Below are positions 32,906-39,348 of a DNA stretch of 39,348 bases, in pieces (positions within the stretch are counted from its first letter, which is position 1; the number at the start of each line of letters is the position of its first letter). The position numbers and the translations under genes were made by a program. Origin of the DNA: Bacteroidales bacterium. GTDB lineage: Bacteria; Bacteroidota; Bacteroidia; Bacteroidales; UBA932. The DNA lies in assembly GCA_017615065.1 (NCBI GenBank), contig JAGAAY010000019.1, positions 1-39,348 of the forward strand, in the 5' to 3' direction. The notes under the pieces are model-generated. The model was not told where the DNA came from. It did not search any database and worked only from the letters and a program-made list of their open reading frames with translations.

Positions 32906-33931
32906 TTAGTCTTTGGAGAAGTCGCGGATGCGCTGCTCTTCGGAGCGCTTGCATACGAGCAGGCGGCCGTTTTTGAGGCTTACGATGTATCCGTCAAGGC
33001 CCTGAAGGACAACGCGCGTGGCATCTTCTGCGTGGACAACGCAATTGGAGCACTCAAACAGCCGCACGGGTCCTACGGCGCCGTTGCCGGAGGCGTCCAG
33101 CGCGAGTTTGTCGTGCAGGGAGGCCCAGTTGCCAAGGTCGCTCCAGCCGAAGGAGGCGGGGTGAGTGTATACGAGGCTATCGGCAGAGGCGGGCTCCATC
33201 ACGGCAAAGTCGATGGAGATCTTTTCGCAGCCCGGGAACACCGAAGCCACATCGGCACCGGACATGATGCGGTCCATATCGGCCGCGATGCCGGGTTTAT
33301 AGCGCGTGATGCACGAGACAATCGTGCCGACATTCCACACGAAAATGCCCGCGTTCCAGAGGTAATTCCCCGCGGCAAGATAGCCCTGCGCAACGTCAAG
33401 CGACGGTTTTTCCTTAAAAGCCTTCACCGCCTGAATTTCCCCGTCCACAAGTGAGCCGGCCTCAATGTAACCATAGCCGGTTTCCGGTCGGGTGGGATTT
33501 ATGCCGATGGTGACAATCGCGTCCCGGGAAGCCGTAAACGCAAGGGCATTGCCGATGACGCGGCGGAACTCCACCGGGTCCATGACAACGGCATCGGCCG
33601 GGGTGACCACCACGTTGGCCGATGGATCCTCGCGACGGATGCTCCAGCACGCCCACGCGATGCAGGGCGCCGTATTGCGCGCGGCGGGTTCAGCCAGGAT
33701 GTGCGCCGCAGGAATGCCGGGCAGCTGAGCGCGGACGATATCGACATATGCTTCGTTGGTGACCACCCAGAAGTTCTCCGGAGGGCATATCCCCTGGAAG
33801 CGGTCTACAGTGAGCTGGATGAGAGTGCGCCCGCAGCCCAGAATGTCGATGAACTGCTTTGGATATTCCGGTGTGCTTAAGGGCCAGAAGCGGCTACCGA
33901 CGCCGCCAGCCATTATTACTATATGGTTCAT
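32906..33931 (-). CDS. manC: Mannose-1-phosphate guanylyltransferase
   Basis: A 341-residue nucleotidyltransferase forming GDP-mannose from mannose-1-phosphate and GTP. The N-terminal signature MAGGVGSRFWPLSTPEYPKQF, LAEPAARNTAPCIAWA, VVTPADAVV and the FKEKPSLDVAQGYLAAGNYLWNAGIF region are all present, followed by DFAVMEPA and FGWSDLGNW. The C-terminal phosphomannose-isomerase cupin of bifunctional enzymes is absent, as is common in Bacteroidetes. Its start overlaps the stop of the upstream epimerase gene by four bases, so both are one operon supplying activated sugars for surface polysaccharide. No adjacent GDP-mannose dehydratase is seen. Confidence 0.93.
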   Translation of the reverse strand: MNHIVIMAGGVGSRFWPLSTPEYPKQFIDILGCGRTLIQLTVDRFQGICPPENFWVVTNEAYVDIVRAQLPGIPAAHILAEPAARNTAPCIAWACWSIRREDPSANVVVTPADAVVMDPVEFRRVIGNALAFTASRDAIVTIGINPTRPETGYGYIEAGSLVDGEIQAVKAFKEKPSLDVAQGYLAAGNYLWNAGIFVWNVGTIVSCITRYKPGIAADMDRIMSGADVASVFPGCEKISIDFAVMEPASADSLVYTHPASFGWSDLGNWASLHDKLALDASGNGAVGPVRLFECSNCVVHAEDATRVVLQGLDGYIVSLKNGRLLVCKRSEEQRIRDFSKD

Positions 33932-34974
33932 ACGTAATATTCTTTATACCATTGGGCGAATTTGCGGAGGCCCTCACGCAATGTGATGCGAGGCGTGAAT
34001 CCGAAGTCCCTCTCCAGAGCGGTGGAATCCGCATAGGTGGTGGGGACGTCGCCGGGCTGCATCGGCACAAGTTTTTTGTGCGCCTCGAAATCGTAATCCG
34101 CGGGGAGCACCCCTGCCGCCAGCAGCTCTTCCTGCAGGATTTGCACGAAATCCAGCAAATTCTCCGGCTGTCCGCCGCCGATGTTGTATACGGCGTATGG
34201 CGGGATTGGCAGGCCATCCTCCCCTTTCTTGCGGGCGGGGGCCCCACCCATCACGCGGACGATGCCCTCCACAATGTCATCGACATAAGTGAAATCGCGC
34301 CTGCAGTTGCCGTAATTGTAGATTTGGATGGTTTCTCCCTTGAGCAGCTTGTTGGTGAAGCCGAAGTACGCCATGTCCGGACGGCCGGCGGGGCCATAGA
34401 CCGTGAAGAAGCGGAGACCGGTGGATGGAATGTCGTAGAGCTTGGAGTAGCAATGCGCCATCAGCTCGTTAGACTTTTTGGTTGCAGCGTAAAGGCTGAC
34501 GGGGTTGTCCACACGGTCATCGACACTGAACGGCACCTTCTTATTTCCGCCGTAAACGCTTGAACTCGAAGCATATACGAGATGTTCGACGGGGTTGTGC
34601 CTGCAAGCCTCGAGTATATTGTAAAAGCCGATGATGTTGCTTTCGATATACACATCCGGGTTCTCGATGCTGTACCTCACCCCCGCCTGCGCCGCCAGGT
34701 TCACCACGATGTCGAAATGATGCTTGGCGAAGAGGCTGTCCACCAGGGATTTATCGGCAATGCTGCCGCGGACGAACACGTATTCGTGGCCTACCGGAGA
34801 TTTCTCGACTGCGCTCGAAATGACAGAAAGCCGGTACTCCTTCAGCGACGGATCGTAGTAATTGTTCATATTGTCCAGCCCCACGATCTTCACCGGCTCA
34901 TTGCCTTCAAGAAGCCTCAGAACCAGATTTGCGCCAATAAACCCGGCCGAGCCGGTAACCAGAATGCTTTTCAT
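33928..34974 (-). CDS. NAD-dependent UDP-sugar epimerase (UDP-glucuronate 4-epimerase-like)
   Basis: A 348-residue extended short-chain dehydrogenase. Motifs: TGSAGFIGANL nucleotide-binding, DNMNNYYDPSLK, NLAAQAGVRYSIENP, the SSSSVYGGN serine motif, the YAATKKSNE active-site Tyr/Lys pair, and FFTVYGPAGRPDMA. The NYYDPSLK and AGVRYSIENP signatures are typical of UDP-glucuronate 4-epimerases, which make UDP-galacturonate. Residues about 50-59 (SVISSAVEKS) come from a short copy of the palindromic repeat at 34798-34825, in a loop after the second strand. It is followed by manC with a four-base overlap. A TATATTTG box at 34991-34998 is the likely promoter. Confidence 0.9.
   Translation of the reverse strand: MKSILVTGSAGFIGANLVLRLLEGNEPVKIVGLDNMNNYYDPSLKEYRLSVISSAVEKSPVGHEYVFVRGSIADKSLVDSLFAKHHFDIVVNLAAQAGVRYSIENPDVYIESNIIGFYNILEACRHNPVEHLVYASSSSVYGGNKKVPFSVDDRVDNPVSLYAATKKSNELMAHCYSKLYDIPSTGLRFFTVYGPAGRPDMAYFGFTNKLLKGETIQIYNYGNCRRDFTYVDDIVEGIVRVMGGAPARKKGEDGLPIPPYAVYNIGGGQPENLLDFVQILQEELLAAGVLPADYDFEAHKKLVPMQPGDVPTTYADSTALERDFGFTPRITLREGLRKFAQWYKEYYV
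34798..34825. repeat. In-frame palindromic repeat inside the epimerase gene (copy 5 of 6)
   Basis: The shortest form: on the minus strand TGTCATTTCGAGCG joins CAGTCGAGAAATCTCC, giving a compact palindrome that encodes VISSAVEKS, the same frame as in mutL and the UvrA2-type gene. Confidence 0.75.
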
Positions 34975-34990
34975 ATTCGCGATATTTCCA

Positions 34991-34998
34991 CAAATATA
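34991..34998 (-). promoter_or_regulatory. -7 box upstream of the epimerase-manC operon
   Basis: The minus strand reads TATATTTG, 16 bases before the ATG at 34974. Confidence 0.55.
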
Positions 34999-35018
34999 CC
35001 TATTCTTCGGCAGAATCC

Positions 35019-36005
35019 CTATCTATACAGCCGTCCAGGGAAAAACTTTGAGACCTTGCGGCAATAATCGGCATAACCCGGATATTTGGCAGAGCTGATT
35101 TCCTCCGCGAAGGCGCTGCTGCCCAGGAAAAGGACCACAAGCAGAACAGCGCCGGCCATGGTCCAGTTCACAATGCCGACGCCGCCGGCAACGGTGAAGA
35201 GGTAGAAGCAAACCCAGATGGCCTGCTCGGCAAAATAGTTGGGGTGCCGGCTCACCGCCCATAGGCCGATGGTGTTGAAACCTTTATTATATGGCTCGGG
35301 CAACTCCTCCAAAGCTTTGGCCATACGGTCTTTGTCTGTCATTTCGACCGAGCTTTGCGAGCGGAGAAATCCGCCTTTCAGCATCTTCCATTTTGCCGAT
35401 TGGAACGCCCACTGCTGCTCATCGGCCACCGTCTCATAGACGATGAATCCCAGCATCAGCGCCGCGGCAACGCCATCCATCCAGCCGAAGGGCTTATCGG
35501 CACTCATCAACACCAGCGCCGGAAGCGTTGTCATGAGCACAAGGGCGTTTTGGTATATGCTGATGAAAAAGAGGTCGAACAGCGTCCACTTCCAACGCGG
35601 CTGGAACTCCTTTTTCGCGCGGAGCACCTTCCATCGGTAATCCTCCTCTCCCTCCCAGAACCGCAGCTTGTACGCCCCCTTGCGGGCGAAATTGAAGGTG
35701 AGCCTGGCGCCCCAAAGCGTGGCAAGACTGGCCATGACGACGAGGCGTGCAGGAAGACCGGCCTTCACGGCAATAACCCAAGTATAGGCTATCGGCAAAA
35801 GGCTCCATAGCTTGTCCATCTGGCTGTTGTTCCGGGTGATTTCACCAACCACAAAGCAAAACAGCGCACTCCCGCCGCAAATCCAAAGCAGCACCTTAAG
35901 TGTTTCAATCTGAGTTGCATCCAGCGCCGGCCCCACAAAAATGTACAGCAACGGGCATGCAATAAGCGATACGGCCAACAGTGAGCCAATGAGTTTGACG
36001 TTCAT
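35019..36005 (-). CDS. DUF1295 / steroid 5-alpha-reductase-like membrane protein
   Basis: A 328-residue integral membrane protein with about seven hydrophobic helices. Family features include NNSQMDKLWSLLPIAYTW, WGARLTFNFARKGAY, and the C-terminal SRHPNYFAEQAIW motif shared with isoprenylcysteine methyltransferase and steroid reductase-like folds, then SSAFAEEISSAKYPGYADYCRKVSKFFP. Biochemical role in bacteria is unknown; an NADPH-dependent reduction or methylation of a lipid is possible. Residues about 211-223 (GGFLRSQSSVEMT) come from a palindromic repeat, placed in a soluble loop. It starts 11 bases after the rhodanese/MBL lipoprotein gene ends, so they share a transcript. Confidence 0.85.
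   Translation of the reverse strand: MNVKLIGSLLAVSLIACPLLYIFVGPALDATQIETLKVLLWICGGSALFCFVVGEITRNNSQMDKLWSLLPIAYTWVIAVKAGLPARLVVMASLATLWGARLTFNFARKGAYKLRFWEGEEDYRWKVLRAKKEFQPRWKWTLFDLFFISIYQNALVLMTTLPALVLMSADKPFGWMDGVAAALMLGFIVYETVADEQQWAFQSAKWKMLKGGFLRSQSSVEMTDKDRMAKALEELPEPYNKGFNTIGLWAVSRHPNYFAEQAIWVCFYLFTVAGGVGIVNWTMAGAVLLVVLFLGSSAFAEEISSAKYPGYADYCRKVSKFFPGRLYR
35337..35374. repeat. In-frame palindromic repeat inside the DUF1295 gene (copy 6 of 6)
   Basis: TGTCATTTCGACCGAGCTTT followed by GCGAGCGGAGAAATCCGCC is a variant copy, inserted in the opposite orientation relative to the gene compared with the epimerase copy, and still in frame (LRSQSSVEM). Confidence 0.7.
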
Positions 36006-36016
36006 ATACCCTCCTC

Positions 36017-37054
36017 CTACTGCATCTGTCTAATGCGGACGTCCATCTGGGGCAGCGCCATCGGCAAACCGCCCAGGTCTGTCTGGCCAAAATGATATGG
36101 AATCAGCACCTTGGGGCGAATTAGTTTTGCGGCGGCGATACACTGCTCCGGCGTCATCGTATAAGGCTGATTCACAGGCAGGAAGGCCACATCGACAAAC
36201 TTGAGTTCCGACATTTCCGGTATGTTCTCCGTATCCCCGGCCACATAGATGCGAAGGCCGTCGATGCTTAGCACATAGCCATTGCCGTTACCCTTTGGAT
36301 GGAACTGTTCCCGGCCGGGAGTAGTGTTGTATGCCGGCACCGCCTCAAGCTTTACGCCCCCCGGGAGTTCCCGGCTTTCGCCGTTATGAATAGCCTCCCC
36401 ACGGCCGATTATGTCGCGGCTGGTCTCATTGAGTATGAGGATTGTTTCTGGGCCGGTGAGCGCGGCGATGGCTTCAGGATCCAGGTGGTCGTGGTGCTCG
36501 TGGGTGACGAGGATCACATCGGCCTTAGGGAACTCTGCATCATAGTCGGTGGGCTTGCCCAAGCCGGATACAGGGTCGATTTGGATGGAGACACCGTTGT
36601 AGCAGATCTCCAGCGAGCCGTGCTTGACGAGGGTGATGTCGACAGGGGCGCCGGAAGCCGTCCAGAAGCGCTCCACTTCGTACTTGGTCACGCGCTTGCC
36701 GGCCTCCGTCCAGGCCAGGATGCCGCCTTTCATATTGTAAGTTTTAAAGCCGATGCCGTCCATGGTTTTGGCGGCTTCTGCACTCCGCCGGCCACTTCTG
36801 CAGTAGACCAGCACAGGACGGGCCTTGTCCAGCACTTGGACCTTTTCCGAGAATGCTTCCCCGCGCCAGTCTATGTTGATGGCACCGGGAAGGTGGTTTT
36901 CCGCAAACTCTTCCGGCGTGCGGACGTCGAGTAGCTGCACGGTCCGGTCCTGCGAGAGCATTGAATTAAACTCATCGACAGACAGGTCTCTATATCCTTT
37001 GCAAGAGAATAGGCTTAAGAAGCATAAAGCCATAAGTATCAGTAGTCGTTTCAT
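36017..37054 (-). CDS. Lipoprotein with rhodanese domain fused to a metallo-beta-lactamase-fold hydrolase
   Basis: A 345-residue lipoprotein (lipobox LFSC). Residues about 22-112 form a rhodanese domain with active-site loop VYCRSGRR, so the sulfur-accepting Cys is present. Residues about 125-345 are an UlaG-like metallo-beta-lactamase fold: VTHEHHDHLD metal motif, VAGDTENIPE and IPYHFGQTD. Such fusions suggest handling of a sulfur compound or thioester/sulfur intermediate at the periplasmic face of the membrane; the usual order in persulfide dioxygenases is MBL then rhodanese, whereas here it is rhodanese then MBL. It is first in an operon with the DUF1295 membrane protein. The substrate is not deducible. 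Confidence 0.85.
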   Translation of the reverse strand: MKRLLILMALCFLSLFSCKGYRDLSVDEFNSMLSQDRTVQLLDVRTPEEFAENHLPGAINIDWRGEAFSEKVQVLDKARPVLVYCRSGRRSAEAAKTMDGIGFKTYNMKGGILAWTEAGKRVTKYEVERFWTASGAPVDITLVKHGSLEICYNGVSIQIDPVSGLGKPTDYDAEFPKADVILVTHEHHDHLDPEAIAALTGPETILILNETSRDIIGRGEAIHNGESRELPGGVKLEAVPAYNTTPGREQFHPKGNGNGYVLSIDGLRIYVAGDTENIPEMSELKFVDVAFLPVNQPYTMTPEQCIAAAKLIRPKVLIPYHFGQTDLGGLPMALPQMDVRIRQMQ

Positions 37055-37110
37055 AATAGCTGCAAGTTACAAAAAAAGCAGGTTCTTTACAAAAACACCG
37101 GCGCTCCATT

Positions 37111-37719
37111 CTATGTTGTGGCTTCCGTTCCGGTTGCCGTCCAATGAACGAACATGGGATTCAACGGCACCCTCCTGGGATGGCCGTTATATCCATGAAT
37201 CTTATAATCCTCCGCCGTTCCCGCAGGCAGGAGCTCTTCCAGCCGGGCATTGAGCACCGATGCCTTTTCGCTGAAGGAATTGTCCTGCAGGTTCACCAGA
37301 CGGCCAATCCGGGCCGATACTGCCTCCGAGGCGGTATTTGGCGATATGGCGGAATAAATCTCCTCCAGTTCCTGCCGATATCGGTCCCGCTCCTTCAGCA
37401 GAATGCCCTCCGGATGCCTCAGGAACAGGACAAATAGCGCCTTGACCAGCGGCCTCAAGGGCATTGCCGGGCCGTTTATACTGTTGAGCCTGATTGTAAA
37501 CTTCTTGTCGATGAACAAGTTGACAGGCTGGGCATCGGCCACCCCAAGAGCCTTCAGCCGATCCTTCACCTTTTCCATCAGCGCCAGCAGTTCCGACGCC
37601 TCCATCTGTTCCAGCATTCCGTCATAATCGGCCTGCTGCGGCTCCTCCAGCATTTCCGCGTTGCCGGAGAAGAGCAACAGCCACATCATTCGGGCCTCTA
37701 TGCTTCCTTTTTCCATCAT
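37111..37719 (-). CDS. Unknown protein with a putative winged-helix-like module (paralog of the divergent gene)
   Basis: A 202-residue protein that I do not recognise by name. The middle, PLVKALFVLFLRHPEGILLK...YRQELEEIY, aligns by eye with LNPVECTLYRLFLAHPEGFPAD...YWDELCRIY of the divergently transcribed protein at 37857-38255. The pattern resembles OmpR-type winged helices without a receiver domain, so DNA binding is a guess. The N-terminal 60 residues are acidic and helical (MLEQMEASELLALMEKVKDRLKAL). A TACCTTTA box at 37724-37731 with TTTG 20 bases upstream ends four bases before the ATG, so a leaderless transcript is predicted. A 16-bp perfect palindrome lies in the shared promoter region. 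Confidence 0.6.
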   Translation of the reverse strand: MMEKGSIEARMMWLLLFSGNAEMLEEPQQADYDGMLEQMEASELLALMEKVKDRLKALGVADAQPVNLFIDKKFTIRLNSINGPAMPLRPLVKALFVLFLRHPEGILLKERDRYRQELEEIYSAISPNTASEAVSARIGRLVNLQDNSFSEKASVLNARLEELLPAGTAEDYKIHGYNGHPRRVPLNPMFVHWTATGTEATT

Positions 37720-37800
37720 GGTATAAAGGTACGCACAAACATCCGAACTGGCAAATCATCGGCATCGGCCTCTTATCAAAACAATCGACAATTCCAAACA

Positions 37801-37816
37801 ATTACAAGCTTGTAAT
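37801..37816. promoter_or_regulatory. Perfect 16-bp palindrome between two divergent paralogs
   Basis: ATTACAAGCTTGTAAT is a perfect palindrome in the 137-bp gap between the two putative DNA-binding paralogs, a candidate operator for one or both. The same gap holds four copies of GCCGAT/ATCGGC. Confidence 0.45.
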
Positions 37817-37856
37817 TTCTTTTATTTGCCGATTTCCGGGCGGAAATTTGTGGCCG

Positions 37857-38255
37857 ATGACGATTCGGCATCATATCGTTTTTGCCGGACGGCGGGGGAT
37901 TCTCCTCCTGCCGGAAACCGGTGCGAAGCTGCGCCTCAACCCGGTGGAATGCACGCTTTACCGCCTGTTCCTGGCCCACCCTGAAGGCTTCCCGGCCGAC
38001 AGCCTGCCCGGCTACTGGGATGAACTCTGCCGCATATACGCCTCCGAATCCTGCTTCGACGACACTCCCCTCCGCGACGACACAATGGAATCCCTCTGCG
38101 ACGAGTCCAAAACCGTCTTCTACAGCAATATCTCCCGTATCAAACGCAAGTTTGTGGCCGCTCTGGGTGCACGCAAAGCATCGGCCTATATAATCAAGCG
38201 CGACAAAAACGGGGTATACAGGACTCGAGCCGTGCTTGTGAAAACTCCATTATAG
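37857..38255 (+). CDS. Small putative winged-helix protein (paralog of 37111-37719)
   Basis: A 132-residue protein, taken from the ATG at 37857 (a TTG at 37848 would add three residues). It reads LRLNPVECTLYRLFLAHPEGFPADSL near the middle and NISRIKRKFVAALG...YIIKRDKNGVYRT toward the end. This order, a helix with an L-x-P-x-E-x-x-L pattern and a late basic helix followed by a hairpin-like KNGVYR, is reminiscent of OmpR/PhoB winged helices. Similarity to the divergent neighbour suggests duplication. I know no named family and give no function beyond possible DNA binding. It is convergent with the metallophosphoesterase gene. Confidence 0.6.
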   Translation: MTIRHHIVFAGRRGILLLPETGAKLRLNPVECTLYRLFLAHPEGFPADSLPGYWDELCRIYASESCFDDTPLRDDTMESLCDESKTVFYSNISRIKRKFVAALGARKASAYIIKRDKNGVYRTRAVLVKTPL

Positions 38256-38272
38256 ATGCCGAACGGCGTTTA

Positions 38273-39040
38273 TCATACTTCCATAACTGCATTATCTTGG
38301 AAAGCCTTGTGTTCATTATAAAACACGTAACCCAGTTGATTGCAAAGCAATGTGGTATTTCCAATCTTGCTGCCGGAGCCGCCGGCGTAATGGGTGTGGC
38401 CATAGATCCAATAATCAGCTCCGCATTGTTCGATGAATTCGTCCAGGTCCACTTGGAACGCGGTGTTCAATACCCCGCCGGGGTAGCCATTGAATTCATC
38501 CCGAAGCGTAGGGCAATGGTGGGATACAACCACCTTATGTGCCGCCGATGATGCTTTTAATGCCGAATCCAACCATGCCAGGCTACGTTTATGCAATCCG
38601 TCGACATCGTTCGCCGTAAATCGCTCCCCATCCAAAACACCACGCCGGAAATCATTCATTCCCCGCTGAATCTCCCACAAAAACAGCGGGCTTATTTTCG
38701 TCCATAACGTAGTGAAAAACAGTTCGGTATCATCAAGCATAACACTGCTGTTATTCAGGTATCGCACATTGTCGCGATACTCAAACTCAAAGGCTTCCAT
38801 CGTCCGAACAATGTCATAGCCGCCGTAAAACTCATGATTCCCCGGTACAATAAAGGTCTCCCGGAAATGCTCCGCACACCAGTCCCAAAACCGCAACTTC
38901 ATCATATTCCTGTCCCCAAGGTACGAAACATCCCCCGCCAGCACCAGCACGTCTCCCACCGGCTCGATGCCGCCATTGTCGATGTAATTCCTGTTCTCTG
39001 CAAACTCCAGGTGCAGATCCGATGCGTATTGTATCTTCAT
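38273..39040 (-). CDS. Metallophosphoesterase
   Basis: A 255-residue calcineurin-like phosphoesterase. Metal-binding motifs: SDLHLEF near the N-terminus, LAGDVSYLGD, VPGNHEFYGGYD, VVSHHCPTL and YGHTHYAGG near the C-terminus, so all five canonical blocks are present. Cytoplasmic; substrate unknown. The start at 39040 (MKIQYASDLHLE) is chosen because GGAGGA at 39048-39053 forms an ideal Shine-Dalgarno seven bases upstream, rare in this window; the alternative ATG at 39055 would lie within a base or two of the transcription start. The promoter (TAACTTTG at 39063-39070, TTTG at 39091-39094, spacing 20) overlaps a 29-bp palindrome, implying repression or activation there. Confidence 0.88.
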   Translation of the reverse strand: MKIQYASDLHLEFAENRNYIDNGGIEPVGDVLVLAGDVSYLGDRNMMKLRFWDWCAEHFRETFIVPGNHEFYGGYDIVRTMEAFEFEYRDNVRYLNNSSVMLDDTELFFTTLWTKISPLFLWEIQRGMNDFRRGVLDGERFTANDVDGLHKRSLAWLDSALKASSAAHKVVVSHHCPTLRDEFNGYPGGVLNTAFQVDLDEFIEQCGADYWIYGHTHYAGGSGSKIGNTTLLCNQLGYVFYNEHKAFQDNAVMEV

Positions 39041-39062
39041 GGTCTGTTCCTCCATTTTTCGG

Positions 39063-39094
39063 CAAAGTTACAGGGCATTTCCGCCCCCTGCAAA
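39063..39094 (-). promoter_or_regulatory. Consensus -33/-7 promoter of the metallophosphoesterase gene
   Basis: On the minus strand TTTG (39091-39094) and TAACTTTG (39063-39070) are separated by 20 bases, a full match to the Bacteroidetes promoter consensus. Confidence 0.65.
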
Positions 39095-39119
39095 TCTTTG
39101 CAAGGTTTGCAAAGATTTG
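39091..39119. repeat. 29-bp palindrome 1 (operator candidate)
   Basis: CAAATCTTTGCAA, a three-base centre and TTGCAAAGATTTG form a near-perfect inverted repeat. Its left end is the -33 box of the metallophosphoesterase promoter. Confidence 0.55.
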
Positions 39120-39162
39120 CATATCTCGATTCTTTTTATATTACACTTATCTCCCTCATTTC

Positions 39163-39191
39163 CAAATTCTTGCAAACCTTGCAAAGATTTG
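39163..39191. repeat. 29-bp palindrome 2 (operator candidate)
   Basis: CAAATTCTTGCAA and TTGCAAAGATTTG with a three-base centre, a close copy of palindrome 1, placed 72 bp away. Its right end (TTTG, 39188-39191) is the -33 box of the plus-strand promoter (GAACTTTG, 39212-39219, spacing 20). Confidence 0.55.
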
Positions 39192-39219
39192 GAAGCCTCG
39201 GATTTATGACTGAACTTTG
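39188..39219 (+). promoter_or_regulatory. Promoter of the last, partial gene
   Basis: TTTG (39188-39191), 20 bases, then GAACTTTG (39212-39219), one mismatch from TAnnTTTG. It gives a leader of about 18-20 nt before the ATG at 39242. Confidence 0.5.
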
Positions 39220-39241
39220 CGCTCAAGAAACACACAAAACT

Positions 39242-39348
39242 ATGGGCGTAGATATATCTTTACACATCGAAATCCGCAGACAGAAAGAATGGCATCTGAT
39301 GACCTTTGATATCCCCCTGCTGAAGAACGACAAGTACGAGGAGGAGTA
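39242..39348 (+). CDS. Start of an unidentified protein (runs off the window)
   Basis: The open frame begins MGVDISLHIEIRRQKEWHLM and continues to the window edge (about 35 codons). The MGVDIS-x-x-IE beginning recalls a class of small hypothetical proteins found in Bacteroidetes and their phages, but too little is present to name it. Its promoter carries one of the two 29-bp palindromes, so it is likely co-regulated with the divergent metallophosphoesterase. Confidence 0.55.
   Translation, partial: MGVDISLHIEIRRQKEWHLMTFDIPLLKNDKYEEE

Overview
This window reads as a chromosomal segment of a fairly GC-rich member of the Bacteroidales. The evidence is: promoter boxes of the Bacteroidetes type (TAnnTTTG, some with TTTG about 20 nt upstream) before most transcription units; scarce Shine-Dalgarno sequences; a TonB-linked outer-membrane barrel with an N-terminal carboxypeptidase-regulatory-like domain; many lipoproteins; and a BtuG/BtuB vitamin B12 uptake pair behind a cobalamin riboswitch. 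No phage, integrase, transposase, rRNA or CRISPR array was seen.

Layout. 1-10.2 kb is almost entirely minus strand: radA (cut by the window edge), rsmE, a histidine-phosphatase/beta-propeller fusion, a small outer-membrane-type protein with a lipoprotein partner, a TonB-linked barrel protein, an M28 peptidase and a Gfo/Idh/MocA oxidoreductase. 10.3-13.0 kb is plus strand: a second histidine phosphatase and a beta-lactamase-fold lipoprotein that has lost its catalytic residues. 13.0-13.4 kb is the only long stretch without a protein gene; it holds tRNA-Met, tRNA-Gln and several hairpins. 13.4-16.9 kb (minus) is a tight run of threonylcarbamoyl-AMP synthase, rhomboid protease, mutL and a small membrane protein, divergent from ispF, an aspartokinase-like protein without the N-terminal kinase motif, and a UvrA2-type ABC protein. 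21.4-26.5 kb (minus) holds P5C dehydrogenase followed by a 1088-residue multi-cofactor flavoprotein that looks like a one-chain proline/amino-acid dehydrogenase. 26.5-29.8 kb is riboswitch-btuG-btuB. 29.9-35 kb holds surface-polysaccharide sugar genes (4,6-dehydratase, GDP-mannose pyrophosphorylase, UDP-sugar epimerase) and an AlkD-like protein. 35-39.3 kb has a DUF1295 membrane protein, a rhodanese/metallo-beta-lactamase lipoprotein, a divergent pair of related putative winged-helix proteins, a metallophosphoesterase and the start of one more gene.

The strongest unexplained signals are repeats. (1) Four intergenic imperfect palindromes, each exactly 106 bp with 36-34-36 geometry, show compensatory changes in the core stem, and three sit between convergent genes. 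(2) A second palindromic repeat lies in frame inside six unrelated proteins, comparable in behaviour to Rickettsia palindromic elements. (3) The hexamer GCCGAT/ATCGGC occurs about 150 times by eye, several-fold more than composition predicts, in different reading frames and in intergenic DNA. (4) A structured element with competing arms separates the P5C dehydrogenase gene from the flavoprotein gene. (5) Two matching 29-bp palindromes each overlap the -33 box of one of two divergent promoters at the right end.
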